64,000 nt of DNA from Lentzea xinjiangensis (GCF_900110955.1 NZ_FOFR01000002.1:1-64000); one strand, 5' to 3'. Shown: positions 18,386-28,741, counted from the stretch's first letter. A program made the numbers and translations. The notes: generated by a model from the sequence alone, not told the origin.

Positions 18386-19225
18386 GTGTCGGTCATGATC
18401 CCGTCTTCCGCGGGAAGGGTGCACGTCACCTCCTCCGGGCGCGTCGACCGGCCCGTCGTCGTGCTCAGCTCGGGGCTGGGAGGGGCCTGGTTCGACTGGG
18501 ACCGGACCGTGCGGCTGCTCGAACCACTCGCCAGGGTCGTCGTGTTCGACCGCCCCGGCCTCGGGATGAGCGGACCGGCCAGGCGCGGACCGTCGCTGGC
18601 GCGCGAGGTGGCCGTGCTGGACGCGGTGCTGCGCGGGATCCCGAGCGCGGTGCTGGTCGGGCACTCGATGGCGGCGCTGCACGTCGAGGCCTACGCGCGG
18701 CTGCGGCCGCACCGGGTCGACGGGGTCGTGCTGCTCGACCCGGACACCGAGACGCCGGGCGCGGGCGCCCCGTTCGACGTGCCGGCGGTGCTCGCGCAGG
18801 CGCTGCGGGCGTTCGGCAGCCGCTGGCTCGGCGCGCGCCTCACCCGGCGCTACGGCCACGCGCTGCGGAACCTGCTGACCGCCTCGTCGACGCTGGGCGT
18901 GACCGATCCCGCACCCGCCGACCTGGTCGAGCTCGTCTACCGGCGGCCGGGGGTGGGGCGGGCCGTGCTGTGGGAGCTCGCGTCCTACCCCGGTCAGGTG
19001 GCGACGCTGGAACGCCTGCGGCGCCGCCGTGCGCTGCCGGAGGTGCCGTGGGTCGTGCTCACGGCCGGCCGGAAGGTGTGGCCGGAGCACCGGTCGTTGG
19101 CCGCCCTCGTGCCGTGGGGGCGCAACGTGCCGGTGCCCGGCAGTCGGCACATGATTCAGATGGACCGCCCGGACGCCGTGGTCATGGCCGTCCGGGAGGT
19201 GCTCAGGGGTCTGCCCGGCCGCTGA
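18386..19225 (+). CDS. Alpha/beta hydrolase
   Basis: A 279-residue cytosolic alpha/beta hydrolase with oxyanion region VVLSSGLGGAWFDW, nucleophile elbow GHSMAA (Ser94) and a likely catalytic histidine in PGSRHMIQMDRP near the end. The GTG at 18386 has GAGG 7 nt upstream; an ATG at 18395 is in the same frame. The substrate is unknown. Its 3' end overlaps the convergent VOC gene by 23 bp. Confidence 0.82.
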   Translation: MSVMIPSSAGRVHVTSSGRVDRPVVVLSSGLGGAWFDWDRTVRLLEPLARVVVFDRPGLGMSGPARRGPSLAREVAVLDAVLRGIPSAVLVGHSMAALHVEAYARLRPHRVDGVVLLDPDTETPGAGAPFDVPAVLAQALRAFGSRWLGARLTRRYGHALRNLLTASSTLGVTDPAPADLVELVYRRPGVGRAVLWELASYPGQVATLERLRRRRALPEVPWVVLTAGRKVWPEHRSLAALVPWGRNVPVPGSRHMIQMDRPDAVVMAVREVLRGLPGR

Positions 19226-19562
19226 GCAGGCAGAACTCGTTGCCTTCCGGGTCCGCGAGCGTGTACCAGCTCACGTCGCCCTGACCGATGTCGACGTGCG
19301 TGGCGCCGAGCGCGAGGAGGCGTCGCAGCTCCTCGTCCTGCTCGCGGTCGGTGGCGCGCACGTCGATGTGCAGGCGGAGCTTCTGCAGCTTGCGGTCGGG
19401 GTTGCGCAGGAACAGCAGTGTCGTGCGCTTGTCCGGCGGCCCGATCTCCACCGACTCCTCGTCGCGGTCGAGCACCTCGTAGCCCAGCACCTCCCCCCAG
19501 AAAGCGGCGAGGCGTTCGGGATCGGTGCAGTCCAGCACCAGCTCTGTGATTCGCGCTGCCAC
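19203..19562 (-). CDS. VOC-superfamily (glyoxalase-like) protein
   Basis: A 119-residue single-module VOC protein with paired beta-alpha-beta units: MAARITELVLDCTDPERLAA FWGEVLGYEV, a central LRLHIDVRATD, and DPEGNEFCLLSG at the end. Such proteins are dioxygenases, glyoxalases or resistance proteins. The full metal triad is not obvious, so the activity stays open. The start is GTG at 19562, 125 bp from panB on the other strand. Confidence 0.8.
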   Translation of the reverse strand: MAARITELVLDCTDPERLAAFWGEVLGYEVLDRDEESVEIGPPDKRTTLLFLRNPDRKLQKLRLHIDVRATDREQDEELRRLLALGATHVDIGQGDVSWYTLADPEGNEFCLLSGRADP

Positions 19563-19687
19563 CCGTGTGACGGTAGCCGCACTTGCGTCCCGTTTCCCGG
19601 CAACGGTGCCACTCTGATGTCCGGCAACCGTGCACCACGCACCCGGGGACCCGCGGAGACGGGCCTCGAGGAAAGGAACGGTCGACG

Positions 19688-20542
19688 ATGACCACTGCCG
19701 AAGTGTCCTCGCCCTACGGGAGCGGAGCAGGCCAGAAGGCCCCCGCCAAGCGCGTCCGGGTTCATCACCTGCGTGAGATGAAGGAGCGCGGCGAGCCGTG
19801 GCCCATGCTCACCGCGTACGACATGTACACCGCCGAGATCTTCGACGAGGCCGGTATCCCCGTTCTCCTCGTCGGTGACTCCGCCTCGAACAACGTCTAC
19901 GGCCACGAGACCTCTCTGCCCGTGACCGTGGACGAGCTCGTTCCGCTGGTCCGCGCGGTGACGCGGTCGACGCGCCGCTCCCTCGTCGTCGCCGACCTGC
20001 CCTTCGGCTCCTACCAGGTGTCGGTCGAGCAGGCCGTGGCGACGGCCGTCCGGTTCATGAAGGAAGGCCAGGCGCACGCGGTCAAGCTGGAGGGCGGCGC
20101 CTACTTCGCGCCGCACATCCGCGCGATCACCGCCGCGGGCATCCCGGTCATGGCGCACATCGGCTTCACCCCGCAGTCCGAGCACCAGCTCGGCGGCTAC
20201 CGCGTGCAGGGCCGGCACGAGAACCACGACGTCGTGCTGCAGGACGCGCTGGCCGTGCAGGAGGCGGGCGCGTTCGCGGTCGTGCTGGAGATGGTGACCG
20301 CCGAGGTCGCCAAGCAGATCACGCACGACCTGGTCATCCCCACCGTGGGCATCGGCGCCGGCCCGGACACCGACGCCCAGGTGCTCGTGTGGCAGGACAT
20401 GATGGGCCTGCGCCGCGGCAAGGGCCCGCGCTTCGTCAAGCGCTACGCCAACCTCGCCGAGATCATGCTCGGCGCGGCCACCGAGTTCGCCAACGAGGTG
20501 CGCGGGCAGCAGTTCCCCGGCCCCGAGCACACCTTCCACTGA
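19688..20542 (+). CDS. panB: 3-methyl-2-oxobutanoate hydroxymethyltransferase
   Basis: The 284-residue product transfers a hydroxymethyl group from methylene-THF to ketoisovalerate, the first step of pantothenate synthesis. The TIM-barrel family motifs are clear: MLTAYDMYTAEIFDEAGIPV, VGDSASNNVYGHE, AVKLEGG, MAHIGFTPQSEHQLGGYRVQ and PTVGIGAGPDTDAQVLVW. The ATG at 19688 follows AGGAAAGGA. The next gene is a peptidase, so pantothenate partners lie elsewhere. A GC-rich hairpin ends the gene. Confidence 0.96.
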   Translation: MTTAEVSSPYGSGAGQKAPAKRVRVHHLREMKERGEPWPMLTAYDMYTAEIFDEAGIPVLLVGDSASNNVYGHETSLPVTVDELVPLVRAVTRSTRRSLVVADLPFGSYQVSVEQAVATAVRFMKEGQAHAVKLEGGAYFAPHIRAITAAGIPVMAHIGFTPQSEHQLGGYRVQGRHENHDVVLQDALAVQEAGAFAVVLEMVTAEVAKQITHDLVIPTVGIGAGPDTDAQVLVWQDMMGLRRGKGPRFVKRYANLAEIMLGAATEFANEVRGQQFPGPEHTFH

Positions 20543-21598
<1,056 letters not shown>

Positions 21599-21629
21599 CG
21601 CAGCCACTTCGCGCTCGACGTGGTGCGGC

Positions 21630-22391
21630 TCAACCCCGGCCGTAGCCGAGGGCGTGCTCCAGGCTGTCCCTCGCCTCCACCAGCGACGGGCCGTACCAGG
21701 TGAGGTGCCTGCCGTTGACCAGCGCGTACGGCAGGCCGGGGAAGCTCTCCGGGCCGTCGGTGTGGGTGAACGCGTACGGCTCGTCGGGCAGGACCACCAG
21801 GTCGGGGCGCCGCTCGTTCAGCTCCTGCAACGACGGCCGCGGGTAGCGCTCCTCGTGGGAGGCGTAGACGTTCTCGACCCCCAGGCGCCGCAGCACGTCG
21901 GTGGCGAACGTGTCCCGGCCGGCGACCACCCACGGGCGACGCCAGACCGGGACCACCGCGGTCAGCCTGACCGGCTTCGCCTCGCGCCACAGGTCTTCCG
22001 CGCGGACCAGCCAGCCGGGTTCGAGGTCCCACGCCGTGGCGAAGAGGCGCCGCAACGACTTCAGCGCCATCGGCACGGTGGCGGGAGCCTCCGTCACCCA
22101 GACCTGGACACCGCCGGCGCGCAACCGGTCCACGTCCTCGGGGCGGTTCTCCTCGGAGTTCGCGAGCACGAGGTCCGGGCGCAGCTCCAGCACGCGGCCG
22201 ACGTCCGGGTACTTGGAGCCGCCGACCCGCGCAACGTCCAAAGAGGACGGGTGGGTGCAGTAGTCCGTCGCTCCCACCAGGCAGGACGGCACGCTGACCG
22301 CGACGGCCTCGGTGATGGACGGCACCAGACTGACCACGCGCTGCGGCCGGTCGAGCACGACCGGCTCACCGAGGTCGTCGACGGGGAGCAT
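21630..22391 (-). CDS. Helical-backbone metal receptor (BtuF/FepB-like), no signal peptide
   Basis: A 253-residue protein resembling cobalamin/siderophore-binding proteins: VVSLVPSITEAVAVS, then VGGSKYPDVGRVLELRPDLVLAN, then RRPDLVVLPDEPYAF. It lacks a signal peptide or lipobox, so it probably acts in the cytosol, perhaps as a metal or cofactor receptor. Its ATG overlaps the stop codon of the F420 reductase gene by 1 nt (TGATG), indicating coupled translation. No transporter genes flank it. Confidence 0.78.
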   Translation of the reverse strand: MLPVDDLGEPVVLDRPQRVVSLVPSITEAVAVSVPSCLVGATDYCTHPSSLDVARVGGSKYPDVGRVLELRPDLVLANSEENRPEDVDRLRAGGVQVWVTEAPATVPMALKSLRRLFATAWDLEPGWLVRAEDLWREAKPVRLTAVVPVWRRPWVVAGRDTFATDVLRRLGVENVYASHEERYPRPSLQELNERRPDLVVLPDEPYAFTHTDGPESFPGLPYALVNGRHLTWYGPSLVEARDSLEHALGYGRG

Positions 22392-23056
22392 CAGACTCCC
22401 GTGACCTTCAGGCCGGCGTGGGTCTTGTAGCGGCGGTTGATCGCGATGAGGTTCGCGGTGAACGCCTCGACCTGGTGGGCGTTGCGCAGACGGCCGCCGT
22501 AGACGCCGCGGAAGCCGGGCACGAGCTCGGCCAGGGCGCGGACGGTGTCGGTGGCCTCGCGGTCGTCGCCCAGCACGAGGACGTCCATGTCCACTTCGGA
22601 CACGGCGAGGTCGGCGAGCAGCACGGCGGACACGTGGTGGAACGCGGCGGTGACGCGCGACTCCGGCAGCAGCAGTTCGGCCTGCTGGGCGGCGCTGCCC
22701 TCGGTGACCGGCAGCGCGAACGGGCCCTGCTTGTCGAAGCCGAGGGGGTTCACGCAGTCGATGACGATCTTCCCGGCGAGCTGGTCGCGCAACGACGCCA
22801 GCAGGTCGCCGTGGCCGTCCCACGGCACGGCCACCAGCACGATGTCGGAGTCGGCCGCGCAGTCGGAGTTGTCCGCCCCGCGCACGTCGCCCCCGGCGAC
22901 CTCGACGATCTCCTTGGCCGCCAGCTCCGCCCGCTCGGCGCTGCGGGAGCCGATGATCACCTTGAGGCCCGCCTTGGCCCAGCGGATCGCGAGGCCCTTG
23001 CCCTGAGGTCCGGTTCCGCCCAGGACGCCGACGGTGAGGTCACGAATCTCTGTCAC
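22391..23056 (-). CDS. NADPH:F420 oxidoreductase-like protein
   Basis: A 221-residue protein of the Fno/NpdG group that passes hydride between NADP(H) and coenzyme F420. The N-terminal dinucleotide fold shows TVGVLGGTGPQGKGLAIRWA with GSRSAERAE as the NADP-phosphate-binding loop, followed by VLVAVPWDGHG, IVIDCVNPLGF and AFHHVSA. Presence of this enzyme fits an F420-making actinomycete. The start is GTG at 23056, without a strong ribosome site. The metal-receptor gene is coupled downstream. Confidence 0.85.
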   Translation of the reverse strand: MTEIRDLTVGVLGGTGPQGKGLAIRWAKAGLKVIIGSRSAERAELAAKEIVEVAGGDVRGADNSDCAADSDIVLVAVPWDGHGDLLASLRDQLAGKIVIDCVNPLGFDKQGPFALPVTEGSAAQQAELLLPESRVTAAFHHVSAVLLADLAVSEVDMDVLVLGDDREATDTVRALAELVPGFRGVYGGRLRNAHQVEAFTANLIAINRRYKTHAGLKVTGV

Positions 23057-23117
23057 CCGTGCATCTTCACACGGGCGGCGAGGACCAGGTGGCCCAACGT
23101 GACCTTGCGCTCGATGC

Positions 23118-24530
23118 TCACACCGCCGTGAACCGGACCCGCCGCCCGGCCGGATCCGCTTCGTCCAGCCGGACGCGGATGCGTTCACCCTCCGGGAGCC
23201 GCTTCCCCGCGCACTTCGCGAGCACCGGCGGAGCGGCCACGAACACCTCGGCCTCGTCGTCGCCGGCCCGCAGCACCACGGCGTCGAACTCCTGCCCGGC
23301 ACGCCCGGCGAGCACCTGCGCCTCGACCTGGTCAAGCGTCGCCCGTTCCACCTTCGCCGCCAGCGAGTCCGACGCCCCCATCAGCGACGGCAGCCGCGGC
23401 AACGCCTCCGCGAGCCAGGACGGCAGCTCCTGCCCCGCCGTGACGGCCAGGCAGACCTCCGTGGCGAAGCGGTCGACCAGCCGGCGCAGCGGCGCGGTCA
23501 CGTGGGTGTACGGCGCCGCCACGCCGGCGTGGGTGGTGACCTCGGGAACGGTGCCGTCGAAGGCCGAGTAGCCCGCGCCGCGCAGCAGCCGCGTGGCGTC
23601 GGTGAACAGCGCCAGCGCCTCCGGCGTGGAGGCGTCCAGACCGGCGAGGAAGGCACCGGGCGAGAGGTCGGAGGGCCAGTCCACCCGCAGCGCCGCCGCC
23701 GACTTCCGCAACGCCGCCACCGCCTCGGCGTCCGGGTCGGGCAGCGTCCGCAGGACGCCGGCGCGGGCCTCGAGCATGATCGACGCGGCCGCCATGCCGG
23801 TCATCAGCGAGATCTCGGCGTTCCACGCGTCGACCGCCGCACGCGGCCTGGTCACGAGCTTCCAGCCCGCGCCGTCCGGCTCGACCTCCTGCTCCGGCAG
23901 GTGCAGCTCGATCGCCCCGCGCTCCAGCGCGAGCGCCCGGCGCAACGGCCCGAACTCGGCGAGCGCCGCGACCGAGGGGTGCGGGTCGCCGGCGTCGAAG
24001 GTCTGCTGGACCGAGGCGTAGTCGAACTGAGCGGTGGAACGCACCAACGCCCGGCGCACCTCGACGTCCGACGGCACGCCTTCCGCCGTGCAGGTGAACG
24101 TCCACAGCACCGCCGGCCGCACAACACCGGGCAGGAGGGACGCCGCGCCCTCCGACAACACGGTCGGGTGCAGCGGCACGTTGCCGTCGGGCAGGTAGAT
24201 CGTCTGGCCACGGCGACGCACCTCGGTGTCGAGGGCGCCGCCCGGCGTCACGAACGCGCCGAGGTCGGCGATCGCGTAGTGCACGACGAAGCCGTCGCCC
24301 GACTTCCGCACGCACAGCGCCTGGTCGAGGTCCTTCGCGCCGGGCGGGTCGATCGTCACCAGCGGGATCGAGGTGAGGTCGGGGCGGTCTCCGGCGGAAC
24401 GGGAGACCGCCGCCTCGGCCTCGGCGAGCACGGCTGCCGGAAACGACGAGGGCAGGCCGAACTCGGTGCGGACGCCGTCGAACGACAGGTCGGCACGGCC
24501 CGTGCGGATCACCAGAGAAGCCACCCGCAC
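23118..24530 (-). CDS. RNB-domain ribonuclease (RNase II/R type)
   Basis: A 470-residue 3'-5' exoribonuclease homologue. The RNB catalytic region reads LVTIDPPGAKDLDQALCV (metal-binding aspartates) and YAIADLGAFV, with the C-terminal signature THVTAPLRRLVDRFATEV. The protein is shorter than E. coli RNase II (about 640) and lacks obvious cold-shock and S1 domains, as in many actinobacterial versions. It follows the small proteins of the secretion-like cluster after 19 bp, so it may be on the same transcript. Confidence 0.88.
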   Translation of the reverse strand: MRVASLVIRTGRADLSFDGVRTEFGLPSSFPAAVLAEAEAAVSRSAGDRPDLTSIPLVTIDPPGAKDLDQALCVRKSGDGFVVHYAIADLGAFVTPGGALDTEVRRRGQTIYLPDGNVPLHPTVLSEGAASLLPGVVRPAVLWTFTCTAEGVPSDVEVRRALVRSTAQFDYASVQQTFDAGDPHPSVAALAEFGPLRRALALERGAIELHLPEQEVEPDGAGWKLVTRPRAAVDAWNAEISLMTGMAAASIMLEARAGVLRTLPDPDAEAVAALRKSAAALRVDWPSDLSPGAFLAGLDASTPEALALFTDATRLLRGAGYSAFDGTVPEVTTHAGVAAPYTHVTAPLRRLVDRFATEVCLAVTAGQELPSWLAEALPRLPSLMGASDSLAAKVERATLDQVEAQVLAGRAGQEFDAVVLRAGDDEAEVFVAAPPVLAKCAGKRLPEGERIRVRLDEADPAGRRVRFTAV

Positions 24531-24549
24531 AGCCTAGGTGGCCGGGTGG

Positions 24550-24744
24550 TCAGTCCTCGTCGTCGCCGCGCCACTTCTTGTCGGACTCGTCGGCGGCCTC
24601 GGTCCGCTCACGGGCGATCTCCAGCGCACGAGCCGCGGTGGCCTCGTCCGGGTAAGGCCCCATCCGGTCGGGTCCCTTGCACCCCTTGCCGTGCTCGACC
24701 GCCTGGTGCGTCAGGCAGTAGTACCAACCGCTCGTGTCACTCAT
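24550..24744 (-). CDS. Small conserved-looking protein, unknown
   Basis: A 64-residue hydrophilic protein: MSDTSGWYYCLTHQAVEHGK, a cysteine pair, then a YPDEATAARALEIARERTEA helix and a charged acidic tail. The middle resembles short SPOR-like proteins annotated in actinomycetes, but I cannot assign a function. Its ATG overlaps the upstream stop codon by 4 nt (ATGA), placing it last in the secretion-like operon. Confidence 0.75.
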   Translation of the reverse strand: MSDTSGWYYCLTHQAVEHGKGCKGPDRMGPYPDEATAARALEIARERTEAADESDKKWRGDDED

Positions 24745-25214
24745 ACGCGTTCGCCTCCCAAAGGCGCCGGGAATCCCCGCGGCGGCGTGGACTGGTTGGC
24801 GTTGGCGTACTCCGCGGGGATCGGGTCCAAACACGACACGAGCACCGTGCGGCCCTCCGCGTTCTCGATCTTGCGCCCGGCCCGGTCGCGGTAGACCAGC
24901 GAGCCGTCGGAGTCGATCTCCATGATCGCGCCGACCTCGGCCAGCTGCTCCTCGTCGAGGTCGGAGAGCTTCTCGTAGCGCGAGGGCACCACCCGGTAGA
25001 TCGGCCACTTCAGGTGCCCGTACGTGCGGTGGAACTCCGCGAGCAGGTGCGTGAGGTGCTGCTGCCACGGCAGCGACATCGCCTCGGCCAGCGCACGCGG
25101 GATCACCACGTAGTCGGACGAGACCCCCGGTGCGCCGGCCGCCACGTAGTCACGCACCGGTGTGCTCGACGCGGGTGGTCCGGACGGCCTCGGGATGGGG
25201 TCGTGGTTGAACAT
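24741..25214 (-). CDS. Conserved protein linked to the secretion-like cluster
   Basis: A 157-residue soluble protein with no signal peptide or membrane segment. The central part (DYVVIPRALAEAMSLPWQQH, then YRVVPSRYEKLSDLDEEQLA) and the EGRTVLVSC segment suggest a small folded domain. The N terminus is proline-rich and disordered-looking. I do not recognise the family. It sits 18 bp after the cell-wall hydrolase gene and overlaps the next gene, so it probably serves the same apparatus. Confidence 0.72.
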   Translation of the reverse strand: MFNHDPIPRPSGPPASSTPVRDYVAAGAPGVSSDYVVIPRALAEAMSLPWQQHLTHLLAEFHRTYGHLKWPIYRVVPSRYEKLSDLDEEQLAEVGAIMEIDSDGSLVYRDRAGRKIENAEGRTVLVSCLDPIPAEYANANQSTPPRGFPAPLGGERV

Positions 25215-25232
25215 GCAGCGCCTCCCCGCGAT

Positions 25233-26234
25233 CTACACGCCCGGCCGGACGGCCAGCGGCATCAACTCGTGGTAGTTCCAGTTGATCTTGCTGATCTTCA
25301 CCACGTCACCGGTCTGCGGCGCGTGGATGTACTCGTCACCGCCGAGGTACATGCCCACGTGGTGCACGGTGCGCGGGTTCGACGTGTCGGTCGCCCAGAA
25401 GATCAGGTCGCCCGCCTGGGCCTCGCGCACCGGCAGGTGGGCACCGCCCTGCTCGTACTGGTCGTTCGCCACCCGCGGGATCTTCACGCCGGCCGCCCCG
25501 AACGCCTTCACGAGGATGCCGGAGCAGTCCCACGCGTCCGGGCCGTTGCCGCCCCACAGGTACGGCTCGCCGAGCTGCTCCTTGGTGAACCCGATCGCGA
25601 TGCCCGCCGCGTTCGAGGCGAGCAGGAACCGGCCAGCGCCCGCGCCGCAGCCCGCCGGGTCGCTGACCTGGCCCAGCTCGCCCAGCAGGAAGGCCGCCAT
25701 GGCCTCCCAGTTGTGGTACCGGTCGGGGAACGCCGAACGCTCCACCGCCTGCGCCGAGTCGCCGGGACGCTTGTTCTCCCAGTCCGGCACCGTCAGCAGC
25801 ACGTCGTAGAACTTGTTGATGGCGTAGGTCGGGTCGGTCACCTCGGCGGGCGATCCCCAGCCCATCGACGGCCGCATCTGGAAGATCCCGAGCGAGTCGC
25901 GGTCGCCGTAGTTCAACGGCCGCAGGCCCGACTCCGTCATGCCGGCCTGGATCGCGATCTGCCAGGCGAGCGGAGGCAGCTTGCGCTCCTGGCCGATGGA
26001 GATGATCCGCGCGACGATGTTGCGCTGCTCCTCGTTGAGCCGCGACGCGTCGTGGCGGCCCTTGTCGCCGCCGCCCGCGTCCCACGGCCCGATGGCGGCG
26101 TTGCAGCTCATCCTCACGAACTCGGCGTTCGCCGAGGGGTTCGTGGAGTTGCTGACCACCTGTGTCACACCCGACGTCGCCACCGTGACCACGACGATCG
26201 CGACGAGGGCCCCGACCAGCATCATGAGCCGCAT
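25233..26234 (-). CDS. Lytic transglycosylase-like/NlpC-P60 cell-wall hydrolase
   Basis: A 333-residue bifunctional VirB1-like hydrolase. An N-terminal membrane anchor (residues 3-27) is followed by a lysozyme-like domain with Glu101 in MTESGLRPLNYGDRDSLGIF. The C-terminal NlpC/P60 (C40) domain has catalytic Cys237 (AWDCSG), a histidine in VHHVGMYLGG (about 291-292) and His304. Enzymes of this type open peptidoglycan for conjugation or secretion machines. It is 3 bp downstream of the VirB8-like gene, consistent with one envelope-spanning complex. Confidence 0.88.
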   Translation of the reverse strand: MRLMMLVGALVAIVVVTVATSGVTQVVSNSTNPSANAEFVRMSCNAAIGPWDAGGGDKGRHDASRLNEEQRNIVARIISIGQERKLPPLAWQIAIQAGMTESGLRPLNYGDRDSLGIFQMRPSMGWGSPAEVTDPTYAINKFYDVLLTVPDWENKRPGDSAQAVERSAFPDRYHNWEAMAAFLLGELGQVSDPAGCGAGAGRFLLASNAAGIAIGFTKEQLGEPYLWGGNGPDAWDCSGILVKAFGAAGVKIPRVANDQYEQGGAHLPVREAQAGDLIFWATDTSNPRTVHHVGMYLGGDEYIHAPQTGDVVKISKINWNYHELMPLAVRPGV

Positions 26235-26237
26235 GGG

Positions 26238-26834
26238 TCAGTCCGCCTTCGTGTAGCTGTTCACACGCCATTCGTTGCTCGGCGTCTTGACCAGCGTGAT
26301 GACCACCTTGCCGGAGTCCGTGCCCACCTCGAAGTCGGCCGACGACACGAAGGACTTCTTCGCCGCGACCTTCTGGGTGATCTTCGTGGGGACGTTCTTG
26401 GGATCGATCGTCGCCATCTGCGCGAGGAACTCCTCCGTGGTGTACGGGCGGAGCTGCGCGAGCCACTTGTTCACGTCGTTGTCCGGCGGCGGCTTGATCC
26501 AGTTCTCGGCCCACAGCTCGGCGATGAGCTGCGCGTCGGCCTGGGGCGGCGCCGCGGACGCCGAGATCGACGGAGCCGGCTGCTTGGTCGGCAGCGAGGC
26601 GCCGCTCGACGGGAGCTGCCCCACCTGGGTGCCCTGCGCCGACGTCGACGGCCCGCCGGCGATCGACGGGTCGGCGGACCTGCGGTCGAGCACCCTCGGG
26701 ATGACCACGCCGAGCGCGACGACCACCACCACGAAGATGATGATCGAGGCGCCCAGGTGCCGCGGGGAACGCAGCGGCCATCCCCACAACCTGCGGTAGA
26801 CCGCGGCACGGCCGCGGTTCGTCCGGATCGGCAT
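26238..26834 (-). CDS. VirB8/TcpC-like single-pass membrane protein
   Basis: A 198-residue bitopic protein: a basic N terminus, one membrane helix (about residues 28-47, SIIIFVVVVVALGVVI), a Pro/Ser-rich linker, then an extracytoplasmic alpha+beta domain (about 105-198) ending in a beta-rich KVVITLVKTPSNEWRVNSYT. The layout matches NTF2-like VirB8/TcpC scaffolds of type IV secretion. The assignment rests on topology and neighbours because sequence motifs are weak. Confidence 0.68.
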   Translation of the reverse strand: MPIRTNRGRAAVYRRLWGWPLRSPRHLGASIIIFVVVVVALGVVIPRVLDRRSADPSIAGGPSTSAQGTQVGQLPSSGASLPTKQPAPSISASAAPPQADAQLIAELWAENWIKPPPDNDVNKWLAQLRPYTTEEFLAQMATIDPKNVPTKITQKVAAKKSFVSSADFEVGTDSGKVVITLVKTPSNEWRVNSYTKAD

Positions 26835-26863
26835 CTACGCTCCCCTCTCGTCAGCGGACACGG

Positions 26864-28741
26864 TCAGCTGTTGTCCCTGACCTCGAAGCCGCGCGACGGC
26901 CGGTAGATCACGTGCACCGGACGTCCCGCCACCACTTCCGTCTCGGCCCTGCGGGGTTCCTGCACCGGCGCCGAGTAGCCGTTCGCGCCGGCGGACCGCG
27001 ACGGCACGAGAACGGCGTCGTCGACCCGGTCCCACTGCCGGTCGGTGACCGGTGGGCTGTCGACGACGCGCGACCGGCCGACCGGCAACGCCGCCGGGCC
27101 CGATCCCGCGGGCAGCGCGCCGGAGCGCACGCTCGACGAGTCGCCGGTGCCGAGGACCTGGCCCGGCTGGGAGTCGCGGTCGAGCCGCTGCGCCGTCGCC
27201 ATGACCGGGTTCGACGCCTCCGGGCGCACCCGGCCGCGGCCGCGCTGCGGCGTCTCCTCGCCGGTGCCGTCGTTGTCCCGCACCGACTCCCAGAACTCGT
27301 CCTGCGGCGTCGGGCCGGCGGGCTTCTTCCTGCCGAGCATCTTCGACCAGACGCCGCCGCTCATCGGCAGGACGTTGCTCGCGGAGCCGACGGACATCTC
27401 GACCATCTGCCACATGCGGCGCAACGGCTTGCCGATCACGAAGCACACGAGCGTCAGCATCAGGCCGAGCAACGTCCGCGTCAGCAACGACAGCCCGGTC
27501 GCGTTGAAGATCGCCTGCAACAGCAACGCGTGGACACCCGCGAGGACCGCGAGCACCAGCACGTTGAACACCGTCACGGCGGCCGCGCGCGCGACCTTGC
27601 GCAGCAGGTCGTGGTGGATCAGCGCGACGAGACCGATGAGCGGCCCGGCGAGCGTGAGGATGCGCAGCAGGAGCTGGGCCAGCAGCACCGCGGCCTTCGC
27701 GAAGAGCTGGAACAGCGAGAACGCGATGGACTGCAGCAGCGCGAGGAACCCGGCGCCGGTGCGGCTGCCGTCGGTGCCGTCGAAGTAGCCCTTCGCGGTG
27801 CCGAGCTGGCCCTCCAGCGCCTTCCACTCGTTCTTCTTCGCCTCCAGGGCCGCCTGGTCGGCATCCTTGTGCTCGGCGACCTCGGCCGTGGTCCACGCCT
27901 GGGCCTTGAGGATGCGCGGACCGTACTCGGCGGCCTGCGGTGCCTCCGGTGTGCCGAACGCGCCGCGCAGCCAGCTCTGGTAGACGACGGCGTCGTGCAG
28001 CTTCGTCGGCAGCACGTGGAGCGTGCCTTGTTCTTCCGGCGCCTCGATGAACCCCGCCTGGATCTCCGAGGTCTTGGAGACCAGCGTGTTGTCGAGGAGG
28101 TTGTAGAACTGCGGCAGGGCCAGCGTCGAGGTCGCGAGCCACATGGCGGCCAACGCCCAGAGCCCGCGTTTGGAGATCGTGGCGAAGTCGCCGGTCCAGA
28201 TCTGCCGGAACATCAGGATCGCGAGGATCAGCGCCACCAGGCCGAACCAGCGCAGGTAGATGTTGTCGTAGACCTTCTGCACACCGTTCTTCACGGCGTC
28301 GTCCAGCGGGACCAGCAGGCCGCGGCCCATCACCGTGTAGTGCAACGCGTTCGTGGCGCCGACGATGTTCTTGCCGATGCTGAACAGCTCGTTGCCGGCC
28401 CACGTGTCGATCGTGGCGTTGGCGTCCGGCAGGACACCGCACTTGGGCTGGTAGTTGTGCCAGACCATGCCCGCGTAGCCGTACTCGAGGTACGGCGAGC
28501 CGGGCAGGCCGTTGCCGACGGGCGGGTCGAGCGCGCCGACCATGCCGGCGCCCGGCCGTTCCGGGTTCGGGGGGTCGCCGCAGGCCTGGGCGTGCGCCAT
28601 CGGGGCTCCGATGACCACCTGCAACGCCAGGATGGCCGCCACGAGACCGACCGATTTGCCCCGTGCTGACGCGCGCAGCGCGAACCGCCGCCTTGCCCAG
28701 AGCAAGGCGGCGATCACGAGCACGATGGTCAGCGCCGTCAT
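26864..28741 (-). CDS. VirB6/TrbL-like polytopic membrane protein
   Basis: A 625-residue membrane protein. It has an N-terminal TM and a secretory-like segment (GAPMAHAQACG), two helices near 165-205 and about five more at 345-450 (FSLFQLFAKAAVLLAQLLLR, NVLVLAVLAGVHALLLQAIF). A hydrophilic C-terminal tail of about 170 residues is probably cytosolic. A long extracytoplasmic loop lies at about 205-340. This is the layout of VirB6/TrbL channel proteins. Its ATG overlaps the VirB4-like stop by 4 nt. Confidence 0.75.
   Translation of the reverse strand: MTALTIVLVIAALLWARRRFALRASARGKSVGLVAAILALQVVIGAPMAHAQACGDPPNPERPGAGMVGALDPPVGNGLPGSPYLEYGYAGMVWHNYQPKCGVLPDANATIDTWAGNELFSIGKNIVGATNALHYTVMGRGLLVPLDDAVKNGVQKVYDNIYLRWFGLVALILAILMFRQIWTGDFATISKRGLWALAAMWLATSTLALPQFYNLLDNTLVSKTSEIQAGFIEAPEEQGTLHVLPTKLHDAVVYQSWLRGAFGTPEAPQAAEYGPRILKAQAWTTAEVAEHKDADQAALEAKKNEWKALEGQLGTAKGYFDGTDGSRTGAGFLALLQSIAFSLFQLFAKAAVLLAQLLLRILTLAGPLIGLVALIHHDLLRKVARAAAVTVFNVLVLAVLAGVHALLLQAIFNATGLSLLTRTLLGLMLTLVCFVIGKPLRRMWQMVEMSVGSASNVLPMSGGVWSKMLGRKKPAGPTPQDEFWESVRDNDGTGEETPQRGRGRVRPEASNPVMATAQRLDRDSQPGQVLGTGDSSSVRSGALPAGSGPAALPVGRSRVVDSPPVTDRQWDRVDDAVLVPSRSAGANGYSAPVQEPRRAETEVVAGRPVHVIYRPSRGFEVRDNS

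Noticed and set aside
23502..26906. Plus-strand frame of over 1100 codons opposite the RNase and secretion-like genes
   Set aside because: Antisense to several recognisable genes; no domain or ribosome site.
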